Origin: Bradyrhizobium arachidis
Lineage (GTDB): Bacteria; Pseudomonadota; Alphaproteobacteria; Rhizobiales; Xanthobacteraceae
DNA length: 64,000 nucleotides
Reading direction: 5' to 3'
Assembly (NCBI RefSeq): GCF_024758505.1
Contig: NZ_CP077970.1
Span: 6,200,001 to 6,264,000, forward strand
A model generated the notes under the pieces. That model did no database searches. It was given only the letters and a program-made list of their open reading frames with translations, and was not told the origin of the DNA. A program made the translations under genes and the position numbers. Positions 26,012 to 34,918 of this stretch are shown piece by piece (position 1 is the stretch's first letter; every line of letters begins with the position of its first letter).

Positions 26012-27340
26012 ATGATGACCGATACGGACGGCGCCGTTACGGCCGCGCCCCTGCGAAGTGGTTACCGTTGGCTCCAGCTCGCGATGGGCATCGTCTGCAT
26101 GGCGATGATCGCCAACCTGCAATATGGCTGGACGCTGTTCGTCGATCCGATCGATGCCGCCCATCACTGGGGCCGTGCCGCGATCCAGCTCGCCTTCACC
26201 ATCTTCGTCGTCACCGAGACCTGGCTCGTGCCGGTCGAGGCCTGGTTCGTCGACAAATACGGCCCGCGCATCGTCATCATGTTCGGCGGCGTGATGATCG
26301 CGCTCTCCTGGATTCTCAACTCCTACGCCGACTCGCTCACCCTGCTCTATGCGGCTGCGATCGTCGGCGGCATGGGCGCGGGCGCCGTGTACGGCACCTG
26401 CGTCGGCAACGCGCTGAAGTGGTTTCCGGACCGCCGCGGCCTCGCCGCCGGCGCGACCGCGGCCGGCTTCGGCGCCGGCGCAGCGCTCACCATCGTGCCG
26501 ATCGCGAGCATGATCGCCTCCAGCGGCTATGAGAGCGCGTTCCTCAAATTCGGCATCGGCCAGGGCCTGATAGTCTTCGCGCTCGCCTTCTTCATCAGCC
26601 CGCCGCAGGTCTCGATCCCGCCGCGGAAGAAGAAGCTCAATCTGCCGCAGACCAAGATCGACTTCACCCCGCCGCAGGTGCTGCGCAGCCCTATTTTCTG
26701 GGTGATGTACCTGGTTTTCGTGATGGTCGCCTCCGGCGGCCTGATGACGGCGGCGCAGATCGCCCCGATCGCGCACGACTTCAAGATCGCCGACACGCCC
26801 GTCACGCTGGCCGGCTTCCAGATGGCGGCGCTGACCTTCGCGATCTCGCTCGATCGCATCTTCGACGGCTTTGGGCGTCCGTTCTTCGGCTGGGTCTCCG
26901 ACACGATCGGCCGCGAGCACACCATGTTCATCGCGTTCGGAACGGCAGCGCTCATGCTGCTGACCCTGTCGGCTTACGGGCATGTGCCTATCGTCTTCGT
27001 GCTGGCGACCGCGATCTATTTCGGTGTGTTCGGCGAGATCTACTCGCTGTTCCCCGCGACCTGCGGCGACACTTTCGGTTCCAAGTTCGCGACCACCAAC
27101 AACGGCATGCTCTATACCGCAAAGGGCACCGCTTCCCTGCTGGTCCCGCTCGCAAGCGTGATCTCGACCACCTATGGCTGGAAGGCCGTGTTCGTCGTGG
27201 CGGTGGCGCTGAACGCGACGGCAGCGCTGATGGCGCTGTTCGTCATCAAGCCGCTACGGCGTTCCTTCATCCTCGGCCACGAGGCGATCGAGACGGACAC
27301 CGCGACTGGCAAGGCGACGAGCAAGCCCAAGACGGCTTGA
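26012..27340 (+). CDS. MFS transporter, oxalate/formate antiporter family (second copy)
   Basis: A 442-residue carrier closely related to the preceding gene: NLQYGWTLFVDPIDAAHHWGR, WFVDKYGPRIVIMFGG, GAGAVYGTCVGNALKWFPDRRGLA and DGFGRPFFGWVSDTIGRE line up block by block. It has a longer C-terminal cytoplasmic tail (IETDTATGKATSKPKTA) and a slightly more divergent central loop with a basic run (PPRKKKLNLPQTK). I choose ATG 26012, after GGAGGACATT. It looks like a tandem duplication that has diverged, perhaps to a second substrate or to the opposite direction of transport. Confidence 0.9.
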   Translation: MMTDTDGAVTAAPLRSGYRWLQLAMGIVCMAMIANLQYGWTLFVDPIDAAHHWGRAAIQLAFTIFVVTETWLVPVEAWFVDKYGPRIVIMFGGVMIALSWILNSYADSLTLLYAAAIVGGMGAGAVYGTCVGNALKWFPDRRGLAAGATAAGFGAGAALTIVPIASMIASSGYESAFLKFGIGQGLIVFALAFFISPPQVSIPPRKKKLNLPQTKIDFTPPQVLRSPIFWVMYLVFVMVASGGLMTAAQIAPIAHDFKIADTPVTLAGFQMAALTFAISLDRIFDGFGRPFFGWVSDTIGREHTMFIAFGTAALMLLTLSAYGHVPIVFVLATAIYFGVFGEIYSLFPATCGDTFGSKFATTNNGMLYTAKGTASLLVPLASVISTTYGWKAVFVVAVALNATAALMALFVIKPLRRSFILGHEAIETDTATGKATSKPKTA

Positions 27341-27366
27341 GCGCCGCAAAATCCGCAATACCTGAG

Positions 27367-27391
27367 AGGGGCGCTTAACGGCGCCCCTTTT
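27367..27391 (+). terminator. Rho-independent terminator after the second OFA gene
   Basis: GGGGCGC-TTAACG-GCGCCCC followed by T4, 27 bp after the stop codon. Confidence 0.9.
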
Positions 27392-27456
27392 CATTTCCGG
27401 ATCGGGAACGTCAGCAACCCTGCCGTTTAAATTTTCGGCCAAACCGCATCTTGGGT

Positions 27457-27462
27457 TTGACA
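27457..27462 (+). promoter_or_regulatory. Possible -35 element ahead of the CBS gene
   Basis: TTGACA two bases before operator G, the same arrangement as at the gntR promoter. Confidence 0.4.
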
Positions 27463-27464
27463 AT

Positions 27465-27481
27465 TGGCATAATGTATACCA
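27465..27481. promoter_or_regulatory. Predicted GntR operator, site G
   Basis: TGGCATAATGTATACCA, 35 bp before the start codon of the CBS-domain gene. It differs from site E at one base. Confidence 0.7.
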
Positions 27482-27516
27482 GACTTATCCTGCACGATTG
27501 ATCCAGGGAGGTTGCA

Positions 27517-27942
27517 ATGCTGGTCGGAGACATTCTGAGCAAGAAGACGTCGCGCGTTGTAACGGTGCGGATGAACGAGACGGTCGAAATCGCCGCCAAG
27601 CTGATGCGCGCCAACAACATCAGCGCGCTGGTGGTGAAGGACGTCGTCCGCTCCGAGGGCAATACCGCGGTCGGCATGTTCACCGAGCGCGACGTGGTGC
27701 GCGCGATCGCCGAGCACGGCGCGAACGGCGTCAACGTCAAGATCTCGCAGCTCGTCTCGGTGCAGCAGCTCGTCTCCTGCTCGACCACTGATACCCTCGA
27801 GCATGTCCGCCACCTGATGAAGCGGCATCACATCCGGCATCTGCCGATCATCGACAATTACAGCCTGGTCGGCGTCGTCAGCATGCGCGACGTCTCGGCC
27901 GCCTTCGACGAGATCACCGCGAGCACACCGCACGCGGCCTAG
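27517..27942 (+). CDS. CBS-domain protein
   Basis: A 141-residue protein made of a CBS pair (Bateman module). The first CBS covers about residues 1-65 (VGDILSKKTSRVVTVRMNETVEIAAKLM, NISALVVKD, AVGMFTERDVVRAIAEHG). The second covers about 75-135 (VSCSTTDTLEHVRHLMKRHHIRHLPII, LVGVVSMRDVSAAF). Such modules bind AMP, ATP, NADH or similar ligands. There is no attached enzyme, so it probably acts in trans. AGGGAGG precedes the ATG. Operator G upstream puts it in the predicted oxalate regulon, which suggests sensing of energy or CoA/NADH state during oxalate growth (inference). Confidence 0.9.
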   Translation: MLVGDILSKKTSRVVTVRMNETVEIAAKLMRANNISALVVKDVVRSEGNTAVGMFTERDVVRAIAEHGANGVNVKISQLVSVQQLVSCSTTDTLEHVRHLMKRHHIRHLPIIDNYSLVGVVSMRDVSAAFDEITASTPHAA

Positions 27943-27943
27943 C

Positions 27944-27988
27944 GCATGATCCGGAAAAGTGTGCAGCGGTTTTCCGGAAAGATCATGC
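27944..27988. repeat. 45-bp palindromic repeat (GCATGATC type), copy 1
   Basis: Arms GCATGATC and GATCATGC enclose GGAAAA and TTTTCC, with GTGTGCAGCGG as loop. The same element is at 40053-40101. It directly follows the CBS gene and may serve as its transcription end. This is a well-spread Rhizobiales intergenic palindrome. Confidence 0.8.
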
Positions 27989-28104
27989 TCAAGAAATAAG
28001 ACTTAAAGCCACTTCCCCTGCGACTGCCGGCCCCGGCTCGGATGCGTCCGAGCCGGACCGGATCTTTCGTCCCAAAATCTGGCTTCTGGCCGCGAGGAAT
28101 TTCC

Positions 28105-29121
28105 ATGAAGATCTGCATCTACGGCGCCGGCGCGATCGGCGGATATCTCGGTGTGCAGTTGGCGCGCGCCGGTGCTGATATCAGCCTGGTCGCCCGCGGC
28201 GCCCATCTCGCCGCCATGCGCGAGCGCGGCCTGACGCTGCTGATGGGCGATGAGGAGCACACCGTGCATCCGCGCTGCACGGACGATGCCGCCGAGCTCG
28301 GCGTGCAGGACTACGTCATCATCACGCTAAAGGCGCATTCCATTACTGGCGTGATCGAAAAGATGCAGCCGCTGCTCGGGCCCCGCACCCGCATCATCAC
28401 CGCCGTCAACGGCATCCCCTATTGGTATTTCTACAAGCACGGCGGTGCCTACGAGAACTCGACGCTGGAGAGCATCGACCCCGGCGGCCGGCAGTGGCGC
28501 GAGCTGGGCGCCGAGCGCGCCATCGGTTGCATCGTCTATCCCGCCACCGAGATCGAGGCGCCCGGCGTGATCCGCCATGTCTACGGCAACAATTTCCCGC
28601 TCGGCGAGCCCTCCGGCGAGATCACCGGCGACGTGCAGCGCCTCGCCGATCTCTTCGTCCATGCCGGCATGAAGGCACCGGTGCTCGACCGCATCCGCGA
28701 CGAGATCTGGCTCAAGCTCTGGGGCAATGTCTGCTTCAACCCGATCAGCGCGCTGTCGCATGCGACGCTGGACGTGATCTGCACCGATCCGGCCACGCGC
28801 GCGCTGTCGCGGGCGATCATGCTGGAGACGCAAAGCATTGCCGAAAGCTTTGGCGTAAAATTCCGCGTCGACGTCGAGCGCCGCATCGAGGGCGCCCGCA
28901 AGGTCGGCGCGCACAAGACCTCGATGCTCCAGGATCTCGAGCGCGGCCGGCCCATGGAGATCGACCCGCTCGTCACCGTGGTGCAGGAGATGGGCCGTCT
29001 GACCGGCATTGCCACGCCCGCGCTCGACTCCGTGCTGGCGCTGGTGGCGCAGCGTGCCCGTATCGCCGGCCTCTACGATGGCGCGACGGTCTCCGCCGGC
29101 CTCACGCGGGCGGTGGCGTGA
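28105..29121 (+). CDS. 2-dehydropantoate 2-reductase family protein
   Basis: A 338-residue protein of the ketopantoate reductase (ApbA/PanE) family. The NADP-binding loop is at the very N-terminus (ICIYGAGAIGGYLGVQL), then LVARGAHLAAMRERGL, AVNGIPYWYF, the conserved lysine helix region (DEIWLKLWGNVCFNPISALSHAT) and the C-terminal KTSMLQDLERGRPMEID. The ATG at 28105 follows GAGGAA. A role in pantothenate synthesis is possible, but its translational coupling to a fumarylacetoacetase-like gene and its location suggest reduction of some other 2-oxo acid. Substrate not determinable. Confidence 0.85.
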   Translation: MKICIYGAGAIGGYLGVQLARAGADISLVARGAHLAAMRERGLTLLMGDEEHTVHPRCTDDAAELGVQDYVIITLKAHSITGVIEKMQPLLGPRTRIITAVNGIPYWYFYKHGGAYENSTLESIDPGGRQWRELGAERAIGCIVYPATEIEAPGVIRHVYGNNFPLGEPSGEITGDVQRLADLFVHAGMKAPVLDRIRDEIWLKLWGNVCFNPISALSHATLDVICTDPATRALSRAIMLETQSIAESFGVKFRVDVERRIEGARKVGAHKTSMLQDLERGRPMEIDPLVTVVQEMGRLTGIATPALDSVLALVAQRARIAGLYDGATVSAGLTRAVA

Positions 29122-29909
29122 TGGCGGCCGGTGAAGTCATTAAATGGCTGCGTTTCCGGCACGGCGGCAAAACCGGCTTCGGAACGCTGGAGGCTTCCCG
29201 CATCGCCGTGCATGACGGCGAGATGTTCGGCACATCAGCGCCGAACGGCAAGGTGTTGGCGCTGTCGGAGGTCGAGCTGCTCGCGCCCAGCGCGCCGAGC
29301 AAGATCGTCGCGCTCTGGAATAATTTTCACGCGCTCGCCGCCAAACTCAACCAGCCCGAGCCGGCGGAGCCGCTTTATCTGCTGAAAGCCACGACCAGCG
29401 TCGCCGCGCCCGGCGCGGTGATCCGCCGCCCCTCCTCCTATGACGGCAAGACCACCTATGAAGGCGAGCTTGGCATCGTCATCGGCAAGACCTGCAGCCG
29501 CGTCGCGCCGTCGGAGGCCGGCCGATTCATCTTCGGGTACACCTGCGTCAACGACATCACCGCCAACGACATCCTCACCCGCGATCCGACCTTCCCGCAA
29601 TGGGCTCGCGCCAAGGGCATTGATGATTACGGCCCGTTCGGCCCGGTGATCGCGACAGGCCTCGATCCTGCAAAACTCGTGGTGCGCACCATCCTCAACG
29701 GCGCGGAGCGGCAGAACTATCCGATCTCCGACATGATCTTCAGCGCCGAGGAGCTGGTCAGCAAGATCTCGCACGACATGACACTGCTGCCTGGCGATCT
29801 CATCGCCGTCGGCACCTCGGTCGGCGTCGGCGTGATGAAAGAGCCGGTCAACACCGTCACCGTCGCGATCCACGGCATCGGCGAGCTCACCAACGAGTTT
29901 CGGCTGTAG
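29121..29909 (+). CDS. Fumarylacetoacetate hydrolase family protein
   Basis: A 262-residue protein with the FAH fold. The metal-binding acidic residues are in YEGELGIVIGK (E-x-E) and in NDITANDIL. Other family parts are FGYTCVND, WARAKGIDDYGPFGPVIAT, the LVSKISHDMTLLPGDLIAVGTSVGVG segment and a C-terminal IHGIGELTNEF. The family cleaves C-C bonds in, or decarboxylates, acylpyruvate-like compounds. It starts within the stop codon of the reductase gene (TGATG), so the two are translated together. The compound handled is unknown. Confidence 0.88.
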   Translation: MAAGEVIKWLRFRHGGKTGFGTLEASRIAVHDGEMFGTSAPNGKVLALSEVELLAPSAPSKIVALWNNFHALAAKLNQPEPAEPLYLLKATTSVAAPGAVIRRPSSYDGKTTYEGELGIVIGKTCSRVAPSEAGRFIFGYTCVNDITANDILTRDPTFPQWARAKGIDDYGPFGPVIATGLDPAKLVVRTILNGAERQNYPISDMIFSAEELVSKISHDMTLLPGDLIAVGTSVGVGVMKEPVNTVTVAIHGIGELTNEFRL

Positions 29910-29928
29910 CGCTTCCACGCCTCTCCGG

Positions 29929-29988
29929 TCATTCCGGGGCGCGACAAAGTCGCGAGCTATGATGCGCAATTGCGCATCTGAGAATCCG
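29929..29988. repeat. Intergenic palindromic element
   Basis: CATTCCGGGG followed by a GCGCGACAAAGTCGCG hairpin and the perfect 18-bp palindrome GATGCGCAATTGCGCATC (29961-29978). This belongs to the mosaic of short palindromes common between genes in this type of genome. Confidence 0.6.
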
Positions 29989-30211
29989 TACCGACAGGGT
30001 CCAGTTGTCGGGCGAGATGTCAATTGCCCGCCTTCGCCAAACACGATCCTGTGGTTTTGGATTCCGAACTCGCCGCTTCGCTCCGCCGATTCTGGGTACT
30101 CGACATCGCCTGCGCAGAGACGACCATTCGTCGCCGACCACCTTAGCCGCTCGTGCCGCTTTCGGCAGCCGCGCGATGGATGTCGCGAGACCTCAATCCA
30201 TCATGCACACG
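29989..30211. other. Intergenic stretch, repeat-rich
   Basis: Contains fragments such as CCGAACTCGCCGCTTCGCTC that resemble dispersed intergenic repeats. No gene supported. Confidence 0.4.
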
Positions 30212-30445
30212 TCACGCGACAGCAATCGCGGTCAACCCGCTGTCGTTTGCGTTGGCAATTGGTCGTGACGGCATCGCGTCAAGCGAGCTGGCGGTGCACT
30301 CCTTGAAGTGCTCAAGGAGTGCCGCATCGGCCAGGTGCTCCCAGAACTCCGCCTCGGCGAGCAGCTTCCAGCTTCTGTCGGGACGATAAGCGGCCGTCTG
30401 TCGGCAGAGCGACGCCATCGCACGCAAGCGGCGTACTGTGTCCAT
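30212..30445 (-). CDS. Small soluble protein, unknown function
   Basis: A 77-residue product with a good ribosome site (GGGAGG, seven bases before the ATG at 30443-30445). It begins MDTVRRLRAMASLCRQTAAY and contains SWKLLAEAEFWEHLADAALLEHF, two amphipathic helices. Short proteins of this form are widespread in Bradyrhizobium-like genomes. Function unknown. Confidence 0.6.
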   Translation of the reverse strand: MDTVRRLRAMASLCRQTAAYRPDRSWKLLAEAEFWEHLADAALLEHFKECTASSLDAMPSRPIANANDSGLTAIAVA

Positions 30446-30879
30446 TCCCCAACCTCCCGTTGGTTCCGTTTATTTGTTTCTTGTTTTTGTCGAGCAGGAT
30501 CATGTGGCTTGACGTTCTCAGGCGGGAAACGCCGGCCTCGTCGTCGCGCCAGATCGGTTGTTCTCACTTCGCGATCTGCCCGTTATTCACAGACGCAGTA
30601 AACATACGATCGTGTATATTGACAATCTAAAAATATTCTTCGCGAGAGTCGCAAACCGAACCAACAATTCGGCTTGTGTCGGACATAGTCCTGTCAGGCA
30701 GGGATTGAAACTCATCAAAAAGCAGATCGCACATCGAGCAAGAGCTCTCGTGACATTAGCGAGCGTGGCAGCAACGCTTTCGCTTGAGACGCGAGATCAA
30801 ACCGCGAGTGAAAGCAAAAGCAAAAGTCATATTAAATGGCCAGCGTCGCGGTGCTCACGTCACGTTAGGGGATTCGTAC
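30446..30879. other. Long intergenic stretch, AT-richer than the rest
   Basis: No supported gene in about 430 bp. AT-rich patches at 30590-30650 and 30805-30838 (AAAGCAAAAGCAAAAGTCAT) are plausible promoter regions for the RNA candidate that follows. A TTGA-N6-TCAA match (30705-30718) is present but poorly symmetric. Confidence 0.4.
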
Positions 30880-31018
30880 AAGGAGGGATCCGGCCGGTTG
30901 GAAAGAAGAGCTAGCCCCGAGCGGCCCCCCCAGGCGCTCGAACACGGCTTGAAGGTGCATGCCCCCCCAAGTCAACCGCACCGACACGACGCTCAAATTC
31001 CAACCGGCCGGTTTTTTT
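30880..31018 (+). ncRNA. Candidate structured RNA with two C7 loops
   Basis: A 14-bp closing stem pairs CCGGCCGGTTGGAA (30890-30903) with TTCCAACCGGCCGG (30998-31011), followed by T7. Inside are two hairpins. CGAGCG/CGCTCG (30918-30923 with 30935-30940) has a loop holding seven C residues. GGTGC/GCACC (30954-30958 with 30978-30982) has a loop again holding seven C residues. C-rich loops ending in a terminator are typical of regulatory small RNAs that pair with Shine-Dalgarno sequences. It could instead be the leader of the small gene at 31053. The 5' end is not defined. Confidence 0.5.
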
Positions 31019-31052
31019 CGACGCAGTTCTGTGATCGCGATGGAGGGACACC

Positions 31053-31256
31053 ATGGCGCAAGTGCAGACTTCAACCGAACCGTCCACCTGGCTGATGCAG
31101 GCAAGGGAATTTCTCAACGATGCACGACGGCTGAAGCCGGGCGCCGCGCGTAACGAACTGCGCGAGACAGCTAAAGTACTGCGCGAGCTTGCGAGGCTCG
31201 ACGCGGAATCAGAGTCCGGCACCGCCCCGGATAGCTTCCCCCGATTCAATTCCTGA
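31053..31256 (+). CDS. Small helical protein, unknown function
   Basis: A 67-residue product starting at an ATG with GGAGGG upstream. The middle (WLMQAREFLNDARRL ... ELRETAKVLRELARLDAE) is predicted helical and charged. The T-tract of the candidate RNA ends 34 bases before the start codon, so the gene is either read through that hairpin or belongs to its regulatory leader. It overlaps the 3' end of the Crp-type gene by 11 bp on the opposite strand. Confidence 0.55.
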   Translation: MAQVQTSTEPSTWLMQAREFLNDARRLKPGAARNELRETAKVLRELARLDAESESGTAPDSFPRFNS

Positions 31257-32016
31257 GGCAGCCCGCCGCCGTGCGGCGCTGGTCCGTATGCGCCGGGTAG
31301 ATCTCTTCGACTTCGAGACGCATGGTGTCGTGACACTCGCACGCCACCGCCTCGAGCCGGGACCTGTCGATTTCGATCCGACCTCGCTGATCGGACCTGA
31401 TCGCTCCGCGCATGCGCAGATTGCGCATCAGGAGCGTCACCGTCGTGCGCCGCACACCGAGTATTTCCGACAAGGCCTGCTGGGTGAGCGGAAGCATGTC
31501 ATGGTCGGTGCGGTCCCGCAGCTGGAGCAACCAGCGGGCCATGCGCGCTTCGACCGGGTGCAGCGCGTTGCAGGCCGAGCCGCGCTGGAGCTGCGTCAGC
31601 ATCGCCCTGACATGGTTCTGGACAGCGTGCCTGATCGCTGGACTCCGGTTGAACGCGGCGTGGAAGCGCGACGCCGGGACCCGCGAGCCGGTGCCTGCCG
31701 CACGAACGACCGCGGTGATGGATGAAGGTGCCGGCCCAAGCACTGAAAGAATGCCCACGGCCCCGTCGCGCCCGACGACCGCGGTGGCAACCGTGTGTCC
31801 GTCCGCCATATCGACCATCAGCGAAACGGCGCCGCTATCGGGGAACAAGACATGTTCGATCCGGTCGCCCGCACGCGAAATCACGGCGTCCTGATCGAGC
31901 GTGACCGTCTCCAGGTCGGGCAGCAGCAGGTCGAGGTCCGGTGCCGGCAGTGCTGCAAGGAGGTAATTTCCGAACCGGCCGGGAGGCGTCACTGGCGCGC
32001 CCCTGCGGCAGGGCAT
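31246..32016 (-). CDS. Crp/Fnr-family transcriptional regulator
   Basis: A 256-residue protein. The cyclic-nucleotide-like beta-roll covers about residues 18-130 (LPDLETVTLDQDAVISRAGD, VLFPDSGAVSLMVDMADGHTVATAVVGRDGAVG). The dimer helix is AIRHAVQNHVRAMLTQLQRGSACNALHPVEARMARWLLQLRD. The C-terminal winged helix has LTQQALSEILGVRRTTVTLLMRNLRMRGAI. It lacks the N-terminal cysteine cluster of FNR and the canonical cAMP-binding residues. The recognition helix (VRRTTVTLLMRNL) differs from the E-x-x-S-R of FNR/FixK, so it is unlikely to bind the FixK-like boxes in this window. Target unknown. Confidence 0.85.
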   Translation of the reverse strand: MPCRRGAPVTPPGRFGNYLLAALPAPDLDLLLPDLETVTLDQDAVISRAGDRIEHVLFPDSGAVSLMVDMADGHTVATAVVGRDGAVGILSVLGPAPSSITAVVRAAGTGSRVPASRFHAAFNRSPAIRHAVQNHVRAMLTQLQRGSACNALHPVEARMARWLLQLRDRTDHDMLPLTQQALSEILGVRRTTVTLLMRNLRMRGAIRSDQRGRIEIDRSRLEAVACECHDTMRLEVEEIYPAHTDQRRTAAGCLRN

Positions 32017-32430
32017 GCGCCGCGATCTCTACTCGGGCCGTCGCGGAGCAGCGATCCTAACATAGGTTCAAATCGGTTCTTTCGAACTGCATTGAAATTG
32101 AAGTCATTGGATTTCGCCCGCAACAACGCACCCCACACACTTGATGGCAGCGGCGTTTTCTTCTCGCCGCGCTGAGATACTTAGATGCAAATGCGTTTTC
32201 AGGTGCAACTGCAAAATGCGAATGGGTAACACCGTATGGCTGCGGGCGATGCCGAGTTCCAATTTCCGGCCTACGGCAAACCACGTTGTGACACCATGAC
32301 GCGCGCTGGCAGCAGCCTTGCGGGCATGTGGCTAACGGCCGTTAACCAGCGTTGCGCCAGCCGATTTGCGCCGGCGAAAGCGGCGAGCGCGACTTACGGG
32401 CTGGCACTACCTGAGCGTGTAAATTCCCGC
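32017..32430. other. Intergenic stretch with a hairpin
   Basis: No supported gene. A GCGGCG/CGCCGC stem with a T-rich nine-base loop lies at 32150-32170, and a short GTTC-TTTC-GAAC dyad lies near 32078. Confidence 0.4.
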
Positions 32431-32601
32431 ATGGCCACCAGTATCTGGACGGTCGACGAATTCGCCTGCCCCAGTTGCGCAATGAACTACTCCGCAACAC
32501 CAGAAGAACACTCGGACGAGCGGTCCGGCCAATTCAAATGCAGCAATGCCGACGTCCATGCCAGAGGGGCTTATTTGACCCTCGCAGCGCAGCAAAATTG
32601 A
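32431..32601 (+). CDS. Short zinc-ribbon-like protein, probably degraded
   Basis: A 56-residue product with FACPSCAMNYSATPEEHSDERS and GQFKCSNADVHARGAY. The first C-x-x-C and a later cysteine resemble small zinc-ribbon proteins of the type C-P-S-C ... F-x-C-x-x-C-x-x-E-V-H. Here the second C-x-x-C is incomplete and the C-terminus is short, which suggests a small deletion. No good ribosome site. Confidence 0.35.
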   Translation: MATSIWTVDEFACPSCAMNYSATPEEHSDERSGQFKCSNADVHARGAYLTLAAQQN

Positions 32602-32681
32602 TCCAGCGCAAATCCGCCGTCGCGGTCACCGTTATCCTCTCGCAGCAAGAAAGTTCATTTCTGGGTGCAAGGGAGGACGCC

Positions 32682-32798
32682 ATGACGAATGCCGGCAATG
32701 CTCTTTTGTGGACGGGCCTGTACTTTGCTCTCTCGTTTGCTGCGATCTTCGTGGTCTGGTTCGCCGACAAGATGCGCTCGAATTTCCTGGGGAAGTGA
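32682..32798 (+). CDS. 38-residue single-helix membrane protein
   Basis: ATG preceded by GGGAGG at seven bases. The product has one membrane helix (ALLWTGLYFALSFAAIFVVWF) followed by a basic end (ADKMRSNFLGK). The strong ribosome site supports expression. Function unknown. Confidence 0.6.
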   Translation: MTNAGNALLWTGLYFALSFAAIFVVWFADKMRSNFLGK

Positions 32799-32902
32799 GT
32801 GCCGGACGCGCGCTGGCTCTCTTGGCATGCGCCTGCTAGCCTTGCATGAGGCGGGGTGACGCGACACGCGTCGTCTCGCAACCGGCTACGCTCCTCGCCT
32901 TC

Positions 32903-33604
32903 ATGCGCGTCATCCTCAGCCTTCTCTCGGGTCTCGTCGGCGCGCTTGCCGGCTGGCTCGGGCTTGCCCTCCTGGCCGCGAGCATCGCGGGCCCGGACCG
33001 CGATGGCGGCATCGCCATGGGCGCGTTCTTCGACATCGGGCCGATCGGCGGTCTCGTCGGCTTTGCCGCCGGTGTGTGGCTGTTTGTCAGGACTGGCGTG
33101 GTCCGCGACAGCACGGCGTCGCCTGATGCCGCAACGGCGCCACGCACGCGCATCTCGCGTCCCTATGCTGTCGTCCTGTTGCTTCTGGTCGGCGGCATCG
33201 CATGGTGGACCTGGTACGAGTTCATCCGCTCGCCCTACCTCACCCACGGCTTCATGACGCTCGAGCTCCAGTTTCGGCTACCAGCCGGCATGACATTGCC
33301 GCCGAAGAAGGAAGAAGTGCAGATCGAGGTCAGCGAAGGACAGGGACACGCGATCGTCGATCTCACCGACCGCTGGCGCGGCCATGACGGCGAGCGGCAG
33401 GCGATCCTCGCAACCGCCTCGCTCATGTACAAGACAAGCAATCGCATCGTTACTCTGGTGGTGCCCGACATCCCCAAGCAGACCTGGCGCCTCGATCTCA
33501 CATCCGATCCCGATCCGACACCGGGCTTTTCAGGCTGGCGCCTTCCGAGCGGCGCGCCCGCCGGCAGCATCGAGCTGAACTACCGCTTGAGGGCGGACCG
33601 CTGA
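32903..33604 (+). CDS. Membrane protein of unknown function
   Basis: A 233-residue product with three membrane helices in the first half (VILSLLSGLVGALAGWLGLALLAA, IGPIGGLVGFAAGVWLFV, YAVVLLLLVGGIAWWTWYEF) and a soluble C-terminal domain of beta character (LTHGFMTLELQFRLPAGMTLP, EVQIEVSEGQGHAIVDLTDRW, IPKQTWRLDLTSDPDP). An upstream ATG at 32846 is also possible; neither has a clear ribosome site. No family recognised. Confidence 0.6.
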   Translation: MRVILSLLSGLVGALAGWLGLALLAASIAGPDRDGGIAMGAFFDIGPIGGLVGFAAGVWLFVRTGVVRDSTASPDAATAPRTRISRPYAVVLLLLVGGIAWWTWYEFIRSPYLTHGFMTLELQFRLPAGMTLPPKKEEVQIEVSEGQGHAIVDLTDRWRGHDGERQAILATASLMYKTSNRIVTLVVPDIPKQTWRLDLTSDPDPTPGFSGWRLPSGAPAGSIELNYRLRADR

Positions 33605-33708
33605 AGGCGCACGGCCGATTGAATGCGATGGTGTGTTTGCGATTGAGATCAGCATTGGGTGTGGAGGCTCCTCCTCTCCGTCATTGGGGGCGCTCAGCCG
33701 CCATCTAA

Positions 33709-34872
<1,164 letters not shown>

Positions 34873-34918
34873 GTGCAAGAGCGACTAAATCATGCGCATC
34901 AAGTTGCAGAGGTGAAAC

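Noticed and set aside
24420..27481. Reading the TGGCAT-type sites as sigma-54 promoters
   Set aside because: Sigma-54 needs GG and GC dinucleotides at fixed spacing (TGGCAC-N5-TTGCA). These sites are symmetric dyads lacking the TTGCA half.
30705..30718. Fourth FNR-like box in the 30-kb intergenic region
   Set aside because: TTGAAACTCATCAA fits the loose pattern, but the centre is asymmetric and no start codon lies within 300 bp.
31246..32016. Crp-type regulator as the FixK acting on boxes in this window
   Set aside because: Its recognition helix lacks the E-x-x-S-R pattern, and it has no FNR-type cysteine cluster.
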